Below, in pieces: positions 25,502-36,339 of a stretch of DNA of 64,000 nucleotides. How positions within the stretch are numbered: the stretch's first letter is position 1; each line of letters starts with the position of its first letter. The notes beneath the pieces are model-generated. The model worked only from the letters and a program-made list of their open reading frames with translations. It was not told the origin of the DNA and did no database searches. A program made the translations under genes and the position numbers. Source of the DNA: Halobacillus aidingensis (lineage in GTDB: Bacteria; Bacillota; Bacilli; Bacillales; Halobacillaceae); contig NZ_FNIZ01000001.1 of assembly GCF_900104185.1 (NCBI RefSeq), positions 129,374 through 193,373 on the forward strand, written 5' to 3'.

Positions 25502-26989
25502 TTATGGCAGCTGAGATGCGCCCATCATGTATCGATCGCATTCGCGTGCGACTTCACGGCCTTCATTGATAGCCCAAACAATCAAGCTCTGCCCGCGGCG
25601 CATATCACCGGCAGCGAATACGCCTTCGACATTCGTCGTGTACTTCCCGTACTGGGCGGCAACGTTTGAACGTACGGTCGTTTCAATGCCGAGTTTATCG
25701 ATTAGATCTTGTTCCGGTCCGCTGAAACCGATCGCAAGCAAGACAAGGTCTGCTTCCCATACTTTTTCTGTGCCTGGGATTTCAGTACGGACTTTGTTGC
25801 CATTTTCATCGTAAGAAAGAGCGACGTCAATCGTGTGCACTTCTTTAATACGGTTGTTCTCATCCCCAACGAACCTCTTCGTCATAACTGCATAAGCACG
25901 TGGGTCTTTGTCGAATTTCGCTTCTGCTTCTTTTTGGCCATACTCCACGCGGTGGATGACCGGATACTGTGGCCAAGGGTTGACTTCATTGTCACGTGTA
26001 GAACCTTTTTTATCATAAATATCAAACTGAGTCAGGCTCTTACAGCCATGACGCATGGATGTCGCCATACAGTCGGTTCCTGTGTCCCCGCCACCGATGA
26101 CGATGACATTTTTGTCTTTCGCACTGATGTAGTTTCCGTCTTCATGATCGGAATCGAGAAGACTCTTTGTGTTGGAGTGTAGGAAGTCCATCGCATAGTG
26201 GATGCCCTTCAAGTTGCGTCCATCTACTTCCAGGTTCCTTGGCGTCGTCGCTCCGCCACAAAGAATGACTGTGTCATACTCTTCATTCAGACGAGAGACA
26301 GGATAGTCACGACCAACTTCTGTGTTCGTCATGAACTGGATGCCTTCTTCTTTTAAAATGTTCACGCGACGCTCGACCACGGAATAAGGCAGCTTCATTT
26401 CAGGAATTCCATAAGTGAGCAACCCACCGACACGGTCGTTACGCTCATAAACCGTAACCCAGTGGCCAGCTTTGTTCAGCTGTGCAGCGGCTGCCAGACC
26501 AGCAGGCCCGGAACCGACGACCGCTACTTTTTTACCTGTGCGATAAGCAGGAGGTTCTGGTGTGACCCAGCCTTCCTCAAATCCTTTTTCAATGATAGAT
26601 CTCTCTACACTGCGAATGGCTACTGGTGGTTCGTTGATTCCAAGAACACAAGCCCCTTCACACGGAGCAGGACATGCGAACCCTGTGAACTCCGGGAAGT
26701 TGTTCATTTCGTGTTCTTTGGCAAGGGCTTCCTTCCATTTTCCCTGATACACCAGATCGTTCCATTCGGGTATCAAGTGATAAACAGGACAACCACTTGT
26801 GATGCCGTTGATCTCCATTCCAGAATGACAAGTAGGTACGCCGCAGTCCATGCAGCGTGCCCCTTGCTTTTGTGCTTCTTCATCTGAAAGGGGAAGCTTG
26901 TAATCTTCCCAATCTTTTATTCTTGTTTCAGGATCACGCTCAGGTGTGGATTGGCGTGTGTATTCCATGAATCCAGTAGACTTTCCCAT
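25502..26989 (-). CDS. gltB: Glutamate synthase small (beta) subunit
   Basis: A 495-residue NADPH-oxidising subunit of glutamate synthase; gltB is the Bacillus name (gltD in E. coli). The N-terminal iron-sulfur region has CMDCGVPTC and CPAPCEGAC. Residues ~145-180 hold the FAD dinucleotide fold (VAVVGSGPAGLAAA), and about residue 290 holds the NADPH fold (NVIVIGGGDTGTDC). ATG(26)R-type AAGDMRRGQSL binds FAD near the C-terminus. It passes electrons from NADPH to the large subunit, which makes glutamate from glutamine and 2-oxoglutarate. It lies 19 bp downstream of gltA in the same operon. Confidence 0.97.
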   Translation of the reverse strand: MGKSTGFMEYTRQSTPERDPETRIKDWEDYKLPLSDEEAQKQGARCMDCGVPTCHSGMEINGITSGCPVYHLIPEWNDLVYQGKWKEALAKEHEMNNFPEFTGFACPAPCEGACVLGINEPPVAIRSVERSIIEKGFEEGWVTPEPPAYRTGKKVAVVGSGPAGLAAAAQLNKAGHWVTVYERNDRVGGLLTYGIPEMKLPYSVVERRVNILKEEGIQFMTNTEVGRDYPVSRLNEEYDTVILCGGATTPRNLEVDGRNLKGIHYAMDFLHSNTKSLLDSDHEDGNYISAKDKNVIVIGGGDTGTDCMATSMRHGCKSLTQFDIYDKKGSTRDNEVNPWPQYPVIHRVEYGQKEAEAKFDKDPRAYAVMTKRFVGDENNRIKEVHTIDVALSYDENGNKVRTEIPGTEKVWEADLVLLAIGFSGPEQDLIDKLGIETTVRSNVAAQYGKYTTNVEGVFAAGDMRRGQSLIVWAINEGREVARECDRYMMGASQLP

Positions 26990-27008
26990 CAGATCTCCCC
27001 CTTCTCCG

Positions 27009-30000
27009 TTATTTGACTGTTTCTACCGGTTTGTTGCGTTCATCAAAAGCAGTCATTTCAGCATCAAACTTCTCGAGGCCACTGGCTCTCAAGTTCTTGA
27101 TTCGTTCTTGCATCGCCAAGTAATCTCTCGGAATGACTTTAACGAATTTAGATACATAGTCGCTCCAATTGGCAAGAATCCGTTGACCACGTGGACTGTT
27201 TGTATAGGAAACATGTTTTTCGATCATGTCATAGAGTTCTTGGATTTCATTCGCATCTGCCAACTGCTGCAGATGAACGAGCTCTTTATTGCATTTTGTA
27301 TCAAAAGGAAGTTCAGACTCATCCAGCACGTAAGCGACTCCTCCGGACATTCCTGCCGCAAAGTTACGCCCTGTGCCTCCAAGGACAACGACTTTCCCGC
27401 CTGTCATATATTCGCATCCATGGTCTCCGACACCTTCAACAACGACGTCTGCTCCACTATTTCGGACACAGAATCGCTCACCTGCAAGACCATTGATGTA
27501 AGCTTCTCCAGCTGAAGCGCCGTATAAAGCCACGTTTCCGATAATCGTGTTTTCCTCCGGAACGAATGAAGACTTCGGTGATGGATGGACGATGATTTTA
27601 CCACCGGACAATCCTTTCCCTACGTAATCATTGGAATCACCGACAAGACGAAGGGTGACACCTTTGGGAATGAAGGCTCCAAAACTTTGGCCTGCTGAAC
27701 CTTTGAAGGTCAACTTGATCGTATCTTCTGGAAGTCCTTCCGCTCCATATCGACGTGTGATTTCACTACCAAGGATGGTACCTGTGACACGATGGATGTT
27801 ACGGATTGATCCTGTACCCTCCACCGGCTCACCGGTTTCAATGGCTTTCTTGCAAAGCGGAATCAGTTCTTCCATATCCAGCGTCTTTTCAAGGCCATGA
27901 TCCTGCTTTCTGACGGCAAAACGACCATAGTCGGCAGGAACATCAGGCTGGTAAAGCAAGGCAGACAAGTCGACGCCTTTGGCTTTCCAGTGATCAACGG
28001 CTTCGTTGGTCTGTAAAACATCGGTACGGCCGATCATTTCATTGATCGTACGGAATCCGAGCTCTGCCATGAGTTCACGAGCTTCTTGTGCGATGAAACG
28101 CATAAAGTTCTCGAGGTGATCGGCTTCCCCTGTGAATTTCTTACGAAGTTCAGGATCCTGTGTCGCTACACCGACCGGACATGTGTTCAAGTGGCAGACA
28201 CGCATCATGACACAACCGAGGACGACAAGTGGTGCAGTTGAAAATCCGTATTCTTCCGCTCCTAACAAGGAGGCGACCACAACGTCACGACCCGTCATCA
28301 TTTTTCCGTCTGTTTCAACGACGATCCGGTCGCGCAGACGGTCAAGGACAAGCGTCTGGTGCGTTTCAGCAAGACCGATTTCCCAAGGCAGACCGGTGTG
28401 CTTAATACTTGTTCTCGGTGCCGCACCCGTTCCTCCATCGTATCCACTGATCAGTACGAGATCGGCACGTCCCTTCGCTACCCCTGCAGCAATCGTTCCA
28501 ACACCGACAGCCGAAACGAGCTTCACGCTGACACGAGCTTTCGGATTGGCATTTTTCAAGTTATAAATCAGCTCAGCCAAGTCTTCAATGGAGTAGATAT
28601 CGTGGTGCGGTGGTGGTGAAATCAATTCAACACCAGGTGTGGAACCACGGACTTCTGCTACCCACGGATACACTTTCTTGCCTGGAAGGTGACCACCTTC
28701 ACCCGGCTTGGCTCCCTGAGCGACTTTAATTTGGATTTCATCCGCGTTCACAAGGTAATGGCTGTTCACTCCGAAACGTCCGGATGCTACCTGCTTGATG
28801 GCACTCCGTTTCAAGTCACCGTTTTCTTCCGGTGTAAAGCGTTTTGGATTTTCCCCACCTTCACCGGAATTACTTCTGCCTCCAATACGGTTCATTGCAA
28901 TGGCTAAGGCTTCGTGAGCCTCTTCACTGATGGAACCGAAAGACATAGCTCCCGTTTTGAAACGTCTGCAAATATCTTCGACAGACTCAACTTCTTCAAC
29001 CGGAATAGACGGGCGATCCTTGAAGGAAAGCAATCCACGGAGAGACTGTAAGTTGTTCTTTTCATCAGTCAACATCTTGGAATATTGTTTGAAAAGGTCA
29101 TAGTCGTTCGAACGGCAGGCGTGCTGCAATGTTGCAATCGTCTGCGGGTTGTACTGATGATCTTCCCCGTTATGGCGGTACTGATATTCATCGCCTGCTT
29201 CAAGTGTACGGTTCGATCCACGTGTTTCTCCATAAGCAACTTCATGACGCATAAGCACTTCTTTTTCGATGATATCGAGACCAATCCCGCCAAGACGAGA
29301 AGCTGTTCGTGTGAAATACTGGTCGATGACATCTTTATGAATACCGACAGCTTCAAAAATTTGTGCCCCACGGTAACTTTGGATTGTCGAAATTCCCATC
29401 TTAGAAAGGACCTTGATGATTCCGTCCGTTGCAGAGTTGATATACGTCTGAACAGCCGCTTCATGAGATTCTGCTTCAAGCAGGTCGCGTTCCATCATAT
29501 CCCTCAAGGATTCATACGCAAGATAAGGGTTGATTCCCTCCGCTCCATAACCGAGCAGTGTCGCGAAATGATGCACCTCACGCGCCTCTCCAGATTCAAT
29601 AATCAGGCTCACTTTCGTACGTGTTCCTTTACGAATGAGGTGATGGTGCAGACCGGATACGGCAAGCAGAGAAGGAATGGCTGCATACTCTTCACTGATC
29701 CCACGATCCGATAGGACAATCAGCGTCGTACCATCCTCTACCGCTGCATCCGCTTCTTCACATAAACGATCAAGCGCAGGCTTCAAACCGCCTTCTTCTG
29801 CATCGAAAAGAATGGAAAGCGTACGTGCTGCGAACCCTTCTAAATCCTGCTGACGGATCTGTTCAAGTTCACGGTTGGTCAAAATCGGTGTCTGCAATCG
29901 GATTTGACGACAGCTTTCTGGTTTGGGATCCACCAGGTTCCCTTCTGCTCCAATCGTCGTTTCCACCATCGTAATCAACTTTTCACGGATGGCGTCAATC

Positions 30001-31589
30001 GGCGGGTTCGTTACCTGAGCAAACAACTGCTTGAAATAGCTGTACAGTAATTGTGGCTTTTTAGAAAGCACAGCAAGCGGTGAATCGTAACCCATCGAGC
30101 CGACGGGGTCTTTTTTATCGTTGACCATTGGCAAGAGGATTTTGTTTAATTCCTCAGTCGTATAACCGAAAGCAAGCTGCTGATCGATCAAGTTTTCAAC
30201 CGGCCGGTGTTCGGTCATCGGTTCAGGAAGGTCTTCTAAATCGAATTTGTTCTCTTCAATCCATTCTTTATACGGCTTCTCACGAGCAATTTGCAATTTA
30301 ATTTCATCATCAGGAATGATTTTCCCTTCTTCAAGGTCAACAAGAAGCATCTTCCCTGGCGCGAGACGATCTTTATACAAAATGTCGTCAGCGAAAATAT
30401 CGAGGGCACCCACTTCAGACCCAAGGACAATCATCCCGTCTTTTGTTACGTAATAACGCGCAGGACGCAAGCCGTTACGGTCGAGGCATGCACCGATTTG
30501 TTTTCCATTCGTGTATGCAAGGGCAGCCGGCCCATCCCACGGCTCCATTAAGCAGCTATGATATTCATAGAAATTCTTCTTGTCTTCCTGAATCGTTTCA
30601 TCATTCGACCATGGCTCAGGAACCATCATCATGGCTGTGTGAGCAAGTGAACGACCGGACAAGTATAAGAATTCAAAGGCATTATCAAACATGGAAGAGT
30701 CACTACCGTTGGAATCGATGACAGGAAGAAGTTTTTGCAAATCTTCTTCACTGAAATATTCCGAGTTGCAAAGCTCCTGGCGTGCTCTCATCCAGTTGAC
30801 ATTGCCTCGTAATGTATTAAACTCTCCATTGTGAATGGTGAATCGGTTCGGGTGCGAACGTTTCCAGCTCGGGAAGGTGTTCGTACTAAAGCGGGAGTGC
30901 ACTAAAGCGAGGGCCGTTTTGAAATCCGGGTGGTTCAGATCGATATAAAAGGAATCCAGCTGTTCAGGGATCAGCATCCCTTTATAGACGATCGTGTTCG
31001 ATGACAAACTGCTGATATAAAAGTCATCGTACCCGTCTTTTCCAGTGATCTCGATTTCCGCTCGCTTACGAATGATGTAGAGGCGGCGCTCCAAATCCAT
31101 TTGAGTTTGGACATTTCCAGACGGAGCAACGAAAGCCTGACGAATAAATGGTTTGGTCTTCTTCGCATCTTCCCCAACAAACGAATCGTTTACCGGTACC
31201 GTACGCCATCCTAGGAACTCTTGTCCTTCTTCAGCGACGATACGCTCAAACGTCTGCATACATTCGGTTCTTGTTTCATGATCTTCGGGAAAGAAAATCA
31301 TGCCTATGCCATATTTACCGGCTTCAGGCAAATATATATCTTCCTTCTCACATTGCGCTTCGAAAAAATGGTGAGGGATCTGCGTCAGTATTCCAGCCCC
31401 ATCTCCTGTACTGACATCAGCAGATTGTCCACCACGGTGTTCTAAGTTACATAGAATAGTGATGGCATTCTCTACGATACTGTGACTCTTCGTTCCGTCT
31501 ATGTTGGCAATCACTCCGATACCACAAGCTTCATGCTCATTTTCCGGATGATATAGCCCCTGCGGAACAGGATATCCGTGTTTTTGCAT
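27009..31589 (-). CDS. gltA: Glutamate synthase large (alpha) subunit
   Basis: A 1526-residue subunit with four regions in order. First is a class II glutamine amidotransferase: a propeptide of 21 residues, then Cys22 in HEACGIGV, which becomes the N-terminal nucleophile. Next come a central domain and the FMN synthase domain ([18 protein letters not shown], then [10 protein letters not shown]). The 3Fe-4S motif is [12 protein letters not shown]. The C-terminal beta-helix GXGXG domain runs from about 1270. Length is normal for the family. It makes two glutamates from glutamine plus 2-oxoglutarate, the main ammonia assimilation route. In B. subtilis a divergent gltC activates the operon; no gltC is next to it here. 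Confidence 0.98.
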   Translation of the reverse strand: MQKHGYPVPQGLYHPENEHEACGIGVIANIDGTKSHSIVENAITILCNLEHRGGQSADVSTGDGAGILTQIPHHFFEAQCEKEDIYLPEAGKYGIGMIFFPEDHETRTECMQTFERIVAEEGQEFLGWRTVPVNDSFVGEDAKKTKPFIRQAFVAPSGNVQTQMDLERRLYIIRKRAEIEITGKDGYDDFYISSLSSNTIVYKGMLIPEQLDSFYIDLNHPDFKTALALVHSRFSTNTFPSWKRSHPNRFTIHNGEFNTLRGNVNWMRARQELCNSEYFSEEDLQKLLPVIDSNGSDSSMFDNAFEFLYLSGRSLAHTAMMMVPEPWSNDETIQEDKKNFYEYHSCLMEPWDGPAALAYTNGKQIGACLDRNGLRPARYYVTKDGMIVLGSEVGALDIFADDILYKDRLAPGKMLLVDLEEGKIIPDDEIKLQIAREKPYKEWIEENKFDLEDLPEPMTEHRPVENLIDQQLAFGYTTEELNKILLPMVNDKKDPVGSMGYDSPLAVLSKKPQLLYSYFKQLFAQVTNPPIDAIREKLITMVETTIGAEGNLVDPKPESCRQIRLQTPILTNRELEQIRQQDLEGFAARTLSILFDAEEGGLKPALDRLCEEADAAVEDGTTLIVLSDRGISEEYAAIPSLLAVSGLHHHLIRKGTRTKVSLIIESGEAREVHHFATLLGYGAEGINPYLAYESLRDMMERDLLEAESHEAAVQTYINSATDGIIKVLSKMGISTIQSYRGAQIFEAVGIHKDVIDQYFTRTASRLGGIGLDIIEKEVLMRHEVAYGETRGSNRTLEAGDEYQYRHNGEDHQYNPQTIATLQHACRSNDYDLFKQYSKMLTDEKNNLQSLRGLLSFKDRPSIPVEEVESVEDICRRFKTGAMSFGSISEEAHEALAIAMNRIGGRSNSGEGGENPKRFTPEENGDLKRSAIKQVASGRFGVNSHYLVNADEIQIKVAQGAKPGEGGHLPGKKVYPWVAEVRGSTPGVELISPPPHHDIYSIEDLAELIYNLKNANPKARVSVKLVSAVGVGTIAAGVAKGRADLVLISGYDGGTGAAPRTSIKHTGLPWEIGLAETHQTLVLDRLRDRIVVETDGKMMTGRDVVVASLLGAEEYGFSTAPLVVLGCVMMRVCHLNTCPVGVATQDPELRKKFTGEADHLENFMRFIAQEARELMAELGFRTINEMIGRTDVLQTNEAVDHWKAKGVDLSALLYQPDVPADYGRFAVRKQDHGLEKTLDMEELIPLCKKAIETGEPVEGTGSIRNIHRVTGTILGSEITRRYGAEGLPEDTIKLTFKGSAGQSFGAFIPKGVTLRLVGDSNDYVGKGLSGGKIIVHPSPKSSFVPEENTIIGNVALYGASAGEAYINGLAGERFCVRNSGADVVVEGVGDHGCEYMTGGKVVVLGGTGRNFAAGMSGGVAYVLDESELPFDTKCNKELVHLQQLADANEIQELYDMIEKHVSYTNSPRGQRILANWSDYVSKFVKVIPRDYLAMQERIKNLRASGLEKFDAEMTAFDERNKPVETVK

Positions 31590-31954
31590 ATTTTTTCCCC
31601 CTAGCGGACATATTCTTGTAGGTTACAGGCAAAAATTAAAAAATTCTGTCTTTTCAGTTTCTTACTAGTATAGCATGAAAGACCTTAAGAATCACGCTCT
31701 TGACGCGCTCAACTGCTGAATTTTCACGTTAATGCGACAATTCAAATTCATGAGAAACCCGAATATTAAAAGGATGTAAGCGCAAACAAAAAAACTTAGA
31801 AAAACGAAGAATTTTTTTCTCTTATACTCGTTTTATACAATAATAAATCTACTTTTCTATCGGAATATGTATATAAAATCCTTCGGTTGTATGAACATAC
31901 ACCAGGGAGGAATTCACACGATGCATTGCGAATAGGACATGTGGAGGTGTAACG
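31590..31954. promoter_or_regulatory. gltA / P1-peptidase divergent control region
   Basis: No large gene lies here. A minus-strand TATACT (31667-31672) is a plausible gltA -10 box without a good -35, as expected of an activator-dependent promoter. AATTTTCACGTTAAT at about 31718-31732 keeps only the first half of a CodY-type motif. On the plus strand, GGGAGG precedes a four-codon frame, Met-His-Cys-Glu-stop, at 31921-31935. A second ribosome site (GGAGGTG) for the peptidase gene follows. Confidence 0.45.
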
Positions 31955-33007
31955 ATGAATGAAACAACCCGAGAGCACGGAATCACCATAGGATCTATGC
32001 CTATCGGTGAACGAAATCAAATCACCGACGTTCCTGGAGTGACCGTCGGCCATTATACATTAAACAAGAATAGAGTCCAGACAGGAGTTACCGCCATTCT
32101 TCCTCACCAGGGCAACCTTTTTCAAAAAAAAACGGTGGCGTCTGCTCATGTCATTAACGGGTTCGGCAAAACGGCAGGAACGATTCAGCTTGAAGAACTG
32201 GGGACACTGGAAACCCCTATTATATTGACCAACACGTTCGGTGTAGGAGCCGCTTATGATGCTCTCGTTGCTTACACTCTTGAGCGAAATCAGGAGATCG
32301 GCCGGGCCACGGGGACAGTCAACCCTGTCATCGGGGAATGCAACGACATGTATATCAATGATATTAGGGAACAGGCGGTGACGAAAGAACATGTTCTTCA
32401 AGCCATTGCAGATGCCGAGGATCACTTTAAGGAAGGTTGTGTCGGAGCAGGGCGGGGGATGCTTTGTTATTCATTGAAAGGTGGAATCGGTTCTTCTTCA
32501 CGGAAGGTACAGCTTGCACATGGCACCTACACGATAGGAGTTCTAACCCTTACGAATTTCGGTAAACTGAGTGATCTTAGGATTGATGGTCAACCGGTTG
32601 GGCAAAAGCTGAAGGACTGCATTCAAGCAGAAGAGGAAAAAGATAGAGGGTCGATCATGATTGTGGTCGCAACAGACCTCCCAGTGTCACATCGGCAATT
32701 GAAAAGGATATGCAAACGAACGGTGACTGGATTATCAAGGACCGGGGCGATGATTGGAAATGGAAGTGGCGATGTTGTCCTCGGATTCTCGACGGCCACA
32801 ATCATCACCCATGAGAAACCTGAGGAAACGATTACTTTTTCATCTATCCATGAAGAAGATATGGACGAAGCCTTCCGGGCTGTTGGGGAAGCTACCGAGG
32901 AATCCATTCTTGAATCCCTCTTTCAAGCGACGCCGGTGACCGGGAGAGACAACCATCAAAGACCTACATTAACGGAACTCCTCGAACGCTATCCAATCAA
33001 ATTTTAG
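31955..33007 (+). CDS. P1 (DmpA/S58) family peptidase
   Basis: A 350-residue N-terminal nucleophile hydrolase of the DmpA type, close in length to the DmpA precursor (~375). ITDVPGVTVGHYT opens the fold, PIILTNTFGVGAAYDALVA and VNPVIGECND follow, and GGIGSSSRK carries the expected self-cleavage site, where the Ser after Gly becomes the nucleophile of the beta chain. Family members are aminopeptidases acting on N-terminal D- or L-Ala and beta-peptides. GGAGGTGTAACG precedes the ATG. It is a single-gene unit divergent from gltA, and the substrate is unknown. Confidence 0.88.
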   Translation: MNETTREHGITIGSMPIGERNQITDVPGVTVGHYTLNKNRVQTGVTAILPHQGNLFQKKTVASAHVINGFGKTAGTIQLEELGTLETPIILTNTFGVGAAYDALVAYTLERNQEIGRATGTVNPVIGECNDMYINDIREQAVTKEHVLQAIADAEDHFKEGCVGAGRGMLCYSLKGGIGSSSRKVQLAHGTYTIGVLTLTNFGKLSDLRIDGQPVGQKLKDCIQAEEEKDRGSIMIVVATDLPVSHRQLKRICKRTVTGLSRTGAMIGNGSGDVVLGFSTATIITHEKPEETITFSSIHEEDMDEAFRAVGEATEESILESLFQATPVTGRDNHQRPTLTELLERYPIKF

Positions 33008-33029
33008 TTCACAGGGGTTAAGTACAAAT

Positions 33030-33073
33030 AGAAAAAGGTTCCGTCCACCACTTTGGGTACGGAACCTTTCTTC
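33030..33073. terminator. Bidirectional terminator
   Basis: AAAGGTTCCGT and ACGGAACCTTT form an 11-bp stem with T-rich tail TTCTTC on the plus strand and TTTTCTA on the minus. It lies between convergent genes. Confidence 0.8.
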
Positions 33074-33102
33074 ATAACAAAGCTATGATTTTTGTAAAAG
33101 GG

Positions 33103-33927
33103 TTAAGCTGCTTTCCTTTTGCCTCCGCCATGACGACGGTGGTAAATGACATTAATTTCAGCGCCTACCATTAAGATGATCCCTGTAAGGAAGAACCATA
33201 ACATTAAAATGATAATTCCTCCAAGACTTCCATAGGTTGCGGAATAATTTCCGAAGTTACTAACATAGAAAGAGAAGGCAAGAGAAATCAACTGCCAGAG
33301 CACAGCCGTGATAATCGCACCAGGAAGGATATGTTTAAAGGGAATGTTCTTATTTGGCGCGAAGTGATAAAGGGCCATAAGAACGGCGCCAATGACAACG
33401 ATACTCAACGTCCAGCGCAGCACTTGCAATAGGATGGCTGTTTGAGATGGCATGTTGATCATATCAATCAAGACCTGGCCGAATACAGGCAGTAGGAGCG
33501 CAACGATAATCGCTAGTATCATCCCGATCGTCAACACGATGGAAAGAAAACGGACTTTAATGAATGACCTTGTCTCTTCCACATTATAAGCCAAGTTCGA
33601 GGACTGAATGAACGCGTTGATCCCGTTCGAAGCAGACCAAAGCGTCCCTAAGATACCAACAGTCAAAAGCCCACCGCTTGGTTTTTCCACCACAGCGACG
33701 ATGTTCTCCCTGAACACTTCGGCTGTATCACTTGGGATAACATTGCTTATGGCCTGAATGGCGGTTTCAGCGTCTATATTCAAATAGGGAAGAATCGATA
33801 ACACTAAAATTAAAAGCGGAACGATGGCCAATAAGTAATAATACGCCTGCGCTGCGCCAAGCAGGGGAATGTTGTCTTTTTGAAATTCAGCAATCACATC
33901 TTTCACATAGGATATCAAATTTTTCAC
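33103..33927 (-). CDS. YihY/BrkB family membrane protein
   Basis: A 274-residue protein with about six membrane helices. PLLGAAQAYYYLLAIVPLLILVLSI near the N-terminus and FNYSATYGSLGG-type (NYSATYGSLGGIIILMLW) near the C-terminus are the family signatures. Once annotated ribonuclease BN, these are not RNases; they are thought to be inner-membrane transport or export-like proteins of unknown substrate. The tail is basic (HRRHGGGKRKA). It is monocistronic or read together with sigL, which lies 59 bp upstream on the same strand. Confidence 0.88.
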   Translation of the reverse strand: MKNLISYVKDVIAEFQKDNIPLLGAAQAYYYLLAIVPLLILVLSILPYLNIDAETAIQAISNVIPSDTAEVFRENIVAVVEKPSGGLLTVGILGTLWSASNGINAFIQSSNLAYNVEETRSFIKVRFLSIVLTIGMILAIIVALLLPVFGQVLIDMINMPSQTAILLQVLRWTLSIVVIGAVLMALYHFAPNKNIPFKHILPGAIITAVLWQLISLAFSFYVSNFGNYSATYGSLGGIIILMLWFFLTGIILMVGAEINVIYHRRHGGGKRKAA

Positions 33928-33986
33928 CAGGGAATCCTCCTCAACTATCTTCTACTAGACTATCCCCTTTTTTTCAGGGAAATAAC

Positions 33987-35303
33987 CTAGGAATGTAGAA
34001 GAATAGGAGAACCCCCTTCACGTGCAGATGCTCTTCGTTTGGATGAGGAAGGGAGATTGAGAGACTCTCGATATTTGGCAACGGTTCGGCGCGACACTTT
34101 CACATTATGCTTTTCCTTTAACTCTGTCGCCATCTTTTGATCAGATAAAGCTTTCAGAGGATTTTCTTTTTGAATCATCTCTCCTATTAAAGCTTTAATG
34201 TGCTGGGAAGAAATTTCTGCTCCATCCGCGGATTGGTAACCCGTGACAAAAAAGCTTTTCAATTCGTATATTCCCTTTGGTGTCTGCAAGACTTTGTTTG
34301 CAACGGTTCGGCTGATCGTCGACTCATGGACACCTAGTTTTTTAGCCAACTTTTTTAAAGTGAGCGGCCTTAATGAACCGCCATTTAAAAAGTTTCTCTG
34401 GTGCTTGATAATCATTTCCGCCACTTGCAAAATGGTGTTTTGCCGTTGCTCTATGCTTTGCAGAAGCCAGCGCGCTTTTTTATAGCAGCCGTCCAAATAT
34501 TCATGGGCTTCCTTTCCCTCTTTGTACATACGAACCAACTGCTCATCCCACTTGATTTGACCACTGACAGAAAAAGGGTCACGCAGCACATAGCCTCCGT
34601 CTTTTTTTTCTAGTATCAAATCAGGCATCGCCGGGATATTGTTCGGTCCGTGATCCGGAAGCAACGGACGTGGTTCTAAAGACTGGATGACTTCCAAGGC
34701 TTCGACGACGAGCGCTTCCTCTATGTCCAGTTCACAGGCTACTCTTTTGAAGTTCTGAGCAGCAAGGTCTTCTAAGTGATTTTCTATCAATACAGATAAA
34801 ACGGAAGAATCCGGATGCTTCTTTTCCACTTGTAAGAGTAAAAATTCTTTAAAATCCATGCACCCGACACCCAACGGTTCAAATTGCAATAAAAGGCGTC
34901 TCGCCCGTTTGAGCGTATTCAATGATTGACCGGTTTGCAGTGACGCTTCTTCCTCAGAAATTGTACAAAAACCACGTTCATCTAAATTTCCAATTAAAAA
35001 AAGAAGCGCTTCTTTTAATGACTGGTCAACCTTCAACCAGCCTGCTTGTTCCACCAATCCATCCCGCCAGCTTTTTTCGTCAGGTACGATTTGATCGATC
35101 GGATCGTGATAGGCCTCTCGATGATGACGATTGGAAGGAATCATAGTCGGGGTTTCTAACGTTAAAATGGGGTTCTCATGGATCTCCTGCTGAATATGTT
35201 CCCACAATTCAGCTGAGGTCCATTGAAGCATCGTGATTGCTTGACGCATTTGTGTTGTCATTACTAAGCCTGTCGTTTGCTTATGAGTCAATTCAAGCTT
35301 CAT
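33987..35303 (-). CDS. sigL: RNA polymerase sigma-54 factor
   Basis: A 438-residue sigma-54. Region I (residues 1-50: KLELTHKQT, QMRQAITMLQ, HENPILTLE) is Gln/Leu-rich and contacts activators. The core-binding domain follows. The helix-turn-helix (LGVHESTISRTVANK) and the RpoN box SRRTVAKYRESL near residue 410 read the -24/-12 promoter. The start is set at 35303 (GAGGTG upstream), which gives the usual SigL length. In B. subtilis SigL controls acetoin, levan, arginine/ornithine (roc) and fatty-acid genes. An enhancer-binding regulator is not encoded nearby, and no convincing -24/-12 site was found in the window. Confidence 0.95.
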   Translation of the reverse strand: MKLELTHKQTTGLVMTTQMRQAITMLQWTSAELWEHIQQEIHENPILTLETPTMIPSNRHHREAYHDPIDQIVPDEKSWRDGLVEQAGWLKVDQSLKEALLFLIGNLDERGFCTISEEEASLQTGQSLNTLKRARRLLLQFEPLGVGCMDFKEFLLLQVEKKHPDSSVLSVLIENHLEDLAAQNFKRVACELDIEEALVVEALEVIQSLEPRPLLPDHGPNNIPAMPDLILEKKDGGYVLRDPFSVSGQIKWDEQLVRMYKEGKEAHEYLDGCYKKARWLLQSIEQRQNTILQVAEMIIKHQRNFLNGGSLRPLTLKKLAKKLGVHESTISRTVANKVLQTPKGIYELKSFFVTGYQSADGAEISSQHIKALIGEMIQKENPLKALSDQKMATELKEKHNVKVSRRTVAKYRESLNLPSSSKRRASAREGGSPILLHS

Positions 35304-35436
35304 GTCCACACCTCGTTTTGATAACGCTTTCATTGTTGTTTAACAGTATATATCTATTACTTATGATGGGCTAATCAGACCAAAAATTCAAATATATATG
35401 GAATTTTTAGATTCCTAGTGTAGGTTTACCACTAAT

Positions 35437-36262
35437 GCTCCCGATTGTGGAGGACTCAGTTTCGAGACTTTTGTTGAGTGGATGGGGCCTGCGGGGAATG
35501 AATCGCTTTCCGCGGGAGCTCGGTGAGCCTCCTCGAGCTTCGCTCTGCGGGGTCTCACCATGCACTTTTTTCCTCTTCAATATCCGGTTCCGGCGCCAAG
35601 CGGCTAGTGAGACTTCCCTCGCTTCTGTACGATAAGTCAACATCGAATCACTCCGTTCTTCGTGTTTCCTTTATCTCCGCCAGCTCATTCCAGTCCATAC
35701 GCCGCTGATCGAGTCGCCTGCACACTTAAGGTAGAAGTCTCCCCATTCCCCTCCGCCCCTTTGCCATATAAGTATCTCGAAACCACTTCTGGAATAGGCT
35801 GCTTTTATGCACATGTTAATTGCAGGGGAATCAACTCCTGAAGAATTTTTACATGCATAAAGCTTTCTTATAGAGCACTTTATGCATATAACAAAAAGGA
35901 TAGTGGAAGACAGCCCCTCTCGGTAAAGGGGTTCGTTTCTCACATGCATCGAATGGGGTGGTTGGGAAGCTGCGAGAATCCCGTGGGAGAAGGAGATAGG
36001 TGAGATCCCGCAGGACGTAGTCCGAGGAAGCTCACCACTCCCCCACAGGAAAGTGTTCAAATGCGGAATTGCCCTGGTAGACACGACTGGCATAAGCAGA
36101 ACAGCAACGGAATGTGTTTTTTCATTCCTTTGCTGTTCTGCTTATGACGCGAGTGTCTGGGCGATGGAGCTGGACGAGTAGCTTCCCCCCCCCCCTTATG
36201 CTCCACACGGCAAACGAACCCCGAAACGTCTCGAATTCAAGTCTTCCACAACCCTGCCATAT
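35437..36262. repeat. Intergenic repeat copy 5, with two insertions
   Basis: Alpha(minus)-beta(plus) orientation and longer (826 bp) than other copies because both modules are interrupted. The alpha module is broken after GCACTTTTTTCC by ~160 bp of unrelated sequence (35573-35735); the beta module is broken inside GGAAAGCGAG by ~120 bp (36055-36173). The alpha apical hairpin is GAGC-GAA-GCTC as in copy 2. The inner stem of beta is GGTGAG...CTCACC where copies 3 and 4 have GGCGAG...CTTGCC. Inverted ends remain intact (GGACTCAGTTTCGAGACTTT / CTCGAATTCAAGTCTTCC). Confidence 0.88.
36055..36173. repeat. Nested insertion with long imperfect inverted repeat
   Basis: Inside the beta module of copy 5. 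Arms at 36079-36114 and 36123-36158 are 36 bp long with few mismatches (AGACAC, then CATAAGCAGAACAGCAA and its complement) and an 8-nt loop. It has no open frame and looks like a small hairpin element that jumped into the larger repeat. Confidence 0.6.
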
Positions 36263-36279
36263 AGTTGAACAAAAGCATA

Positions 36280-36315
36280 AAAAACAGGCCTGGATTCTTA
36301 CTTCCAGGCCTATTT
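36280..36315 (-). terminator. Terminator of the glycogen gene cluster
   Basis: On the minus strand, ATAGGCCTGGA and TCCAGGCCTGT form a strong stem followed by TTTTTTATG, just past the PH-domain gene. Confidence 0.85.
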
Positions 36316-36339
36316 TCAGAATTGTTTCACGTGAAACAT

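Noticed and set aside
32060-32425. 121-codon minus-strand open frame
   Set aside because: It is antisense to the P1 peptidase gene, which has clear family motifs.
35573-35735. Insertion sequence with transposase
   Set aside because: The ~160-bp insert in repeat copy 5 has no coding capacity or recognisable IS ends.
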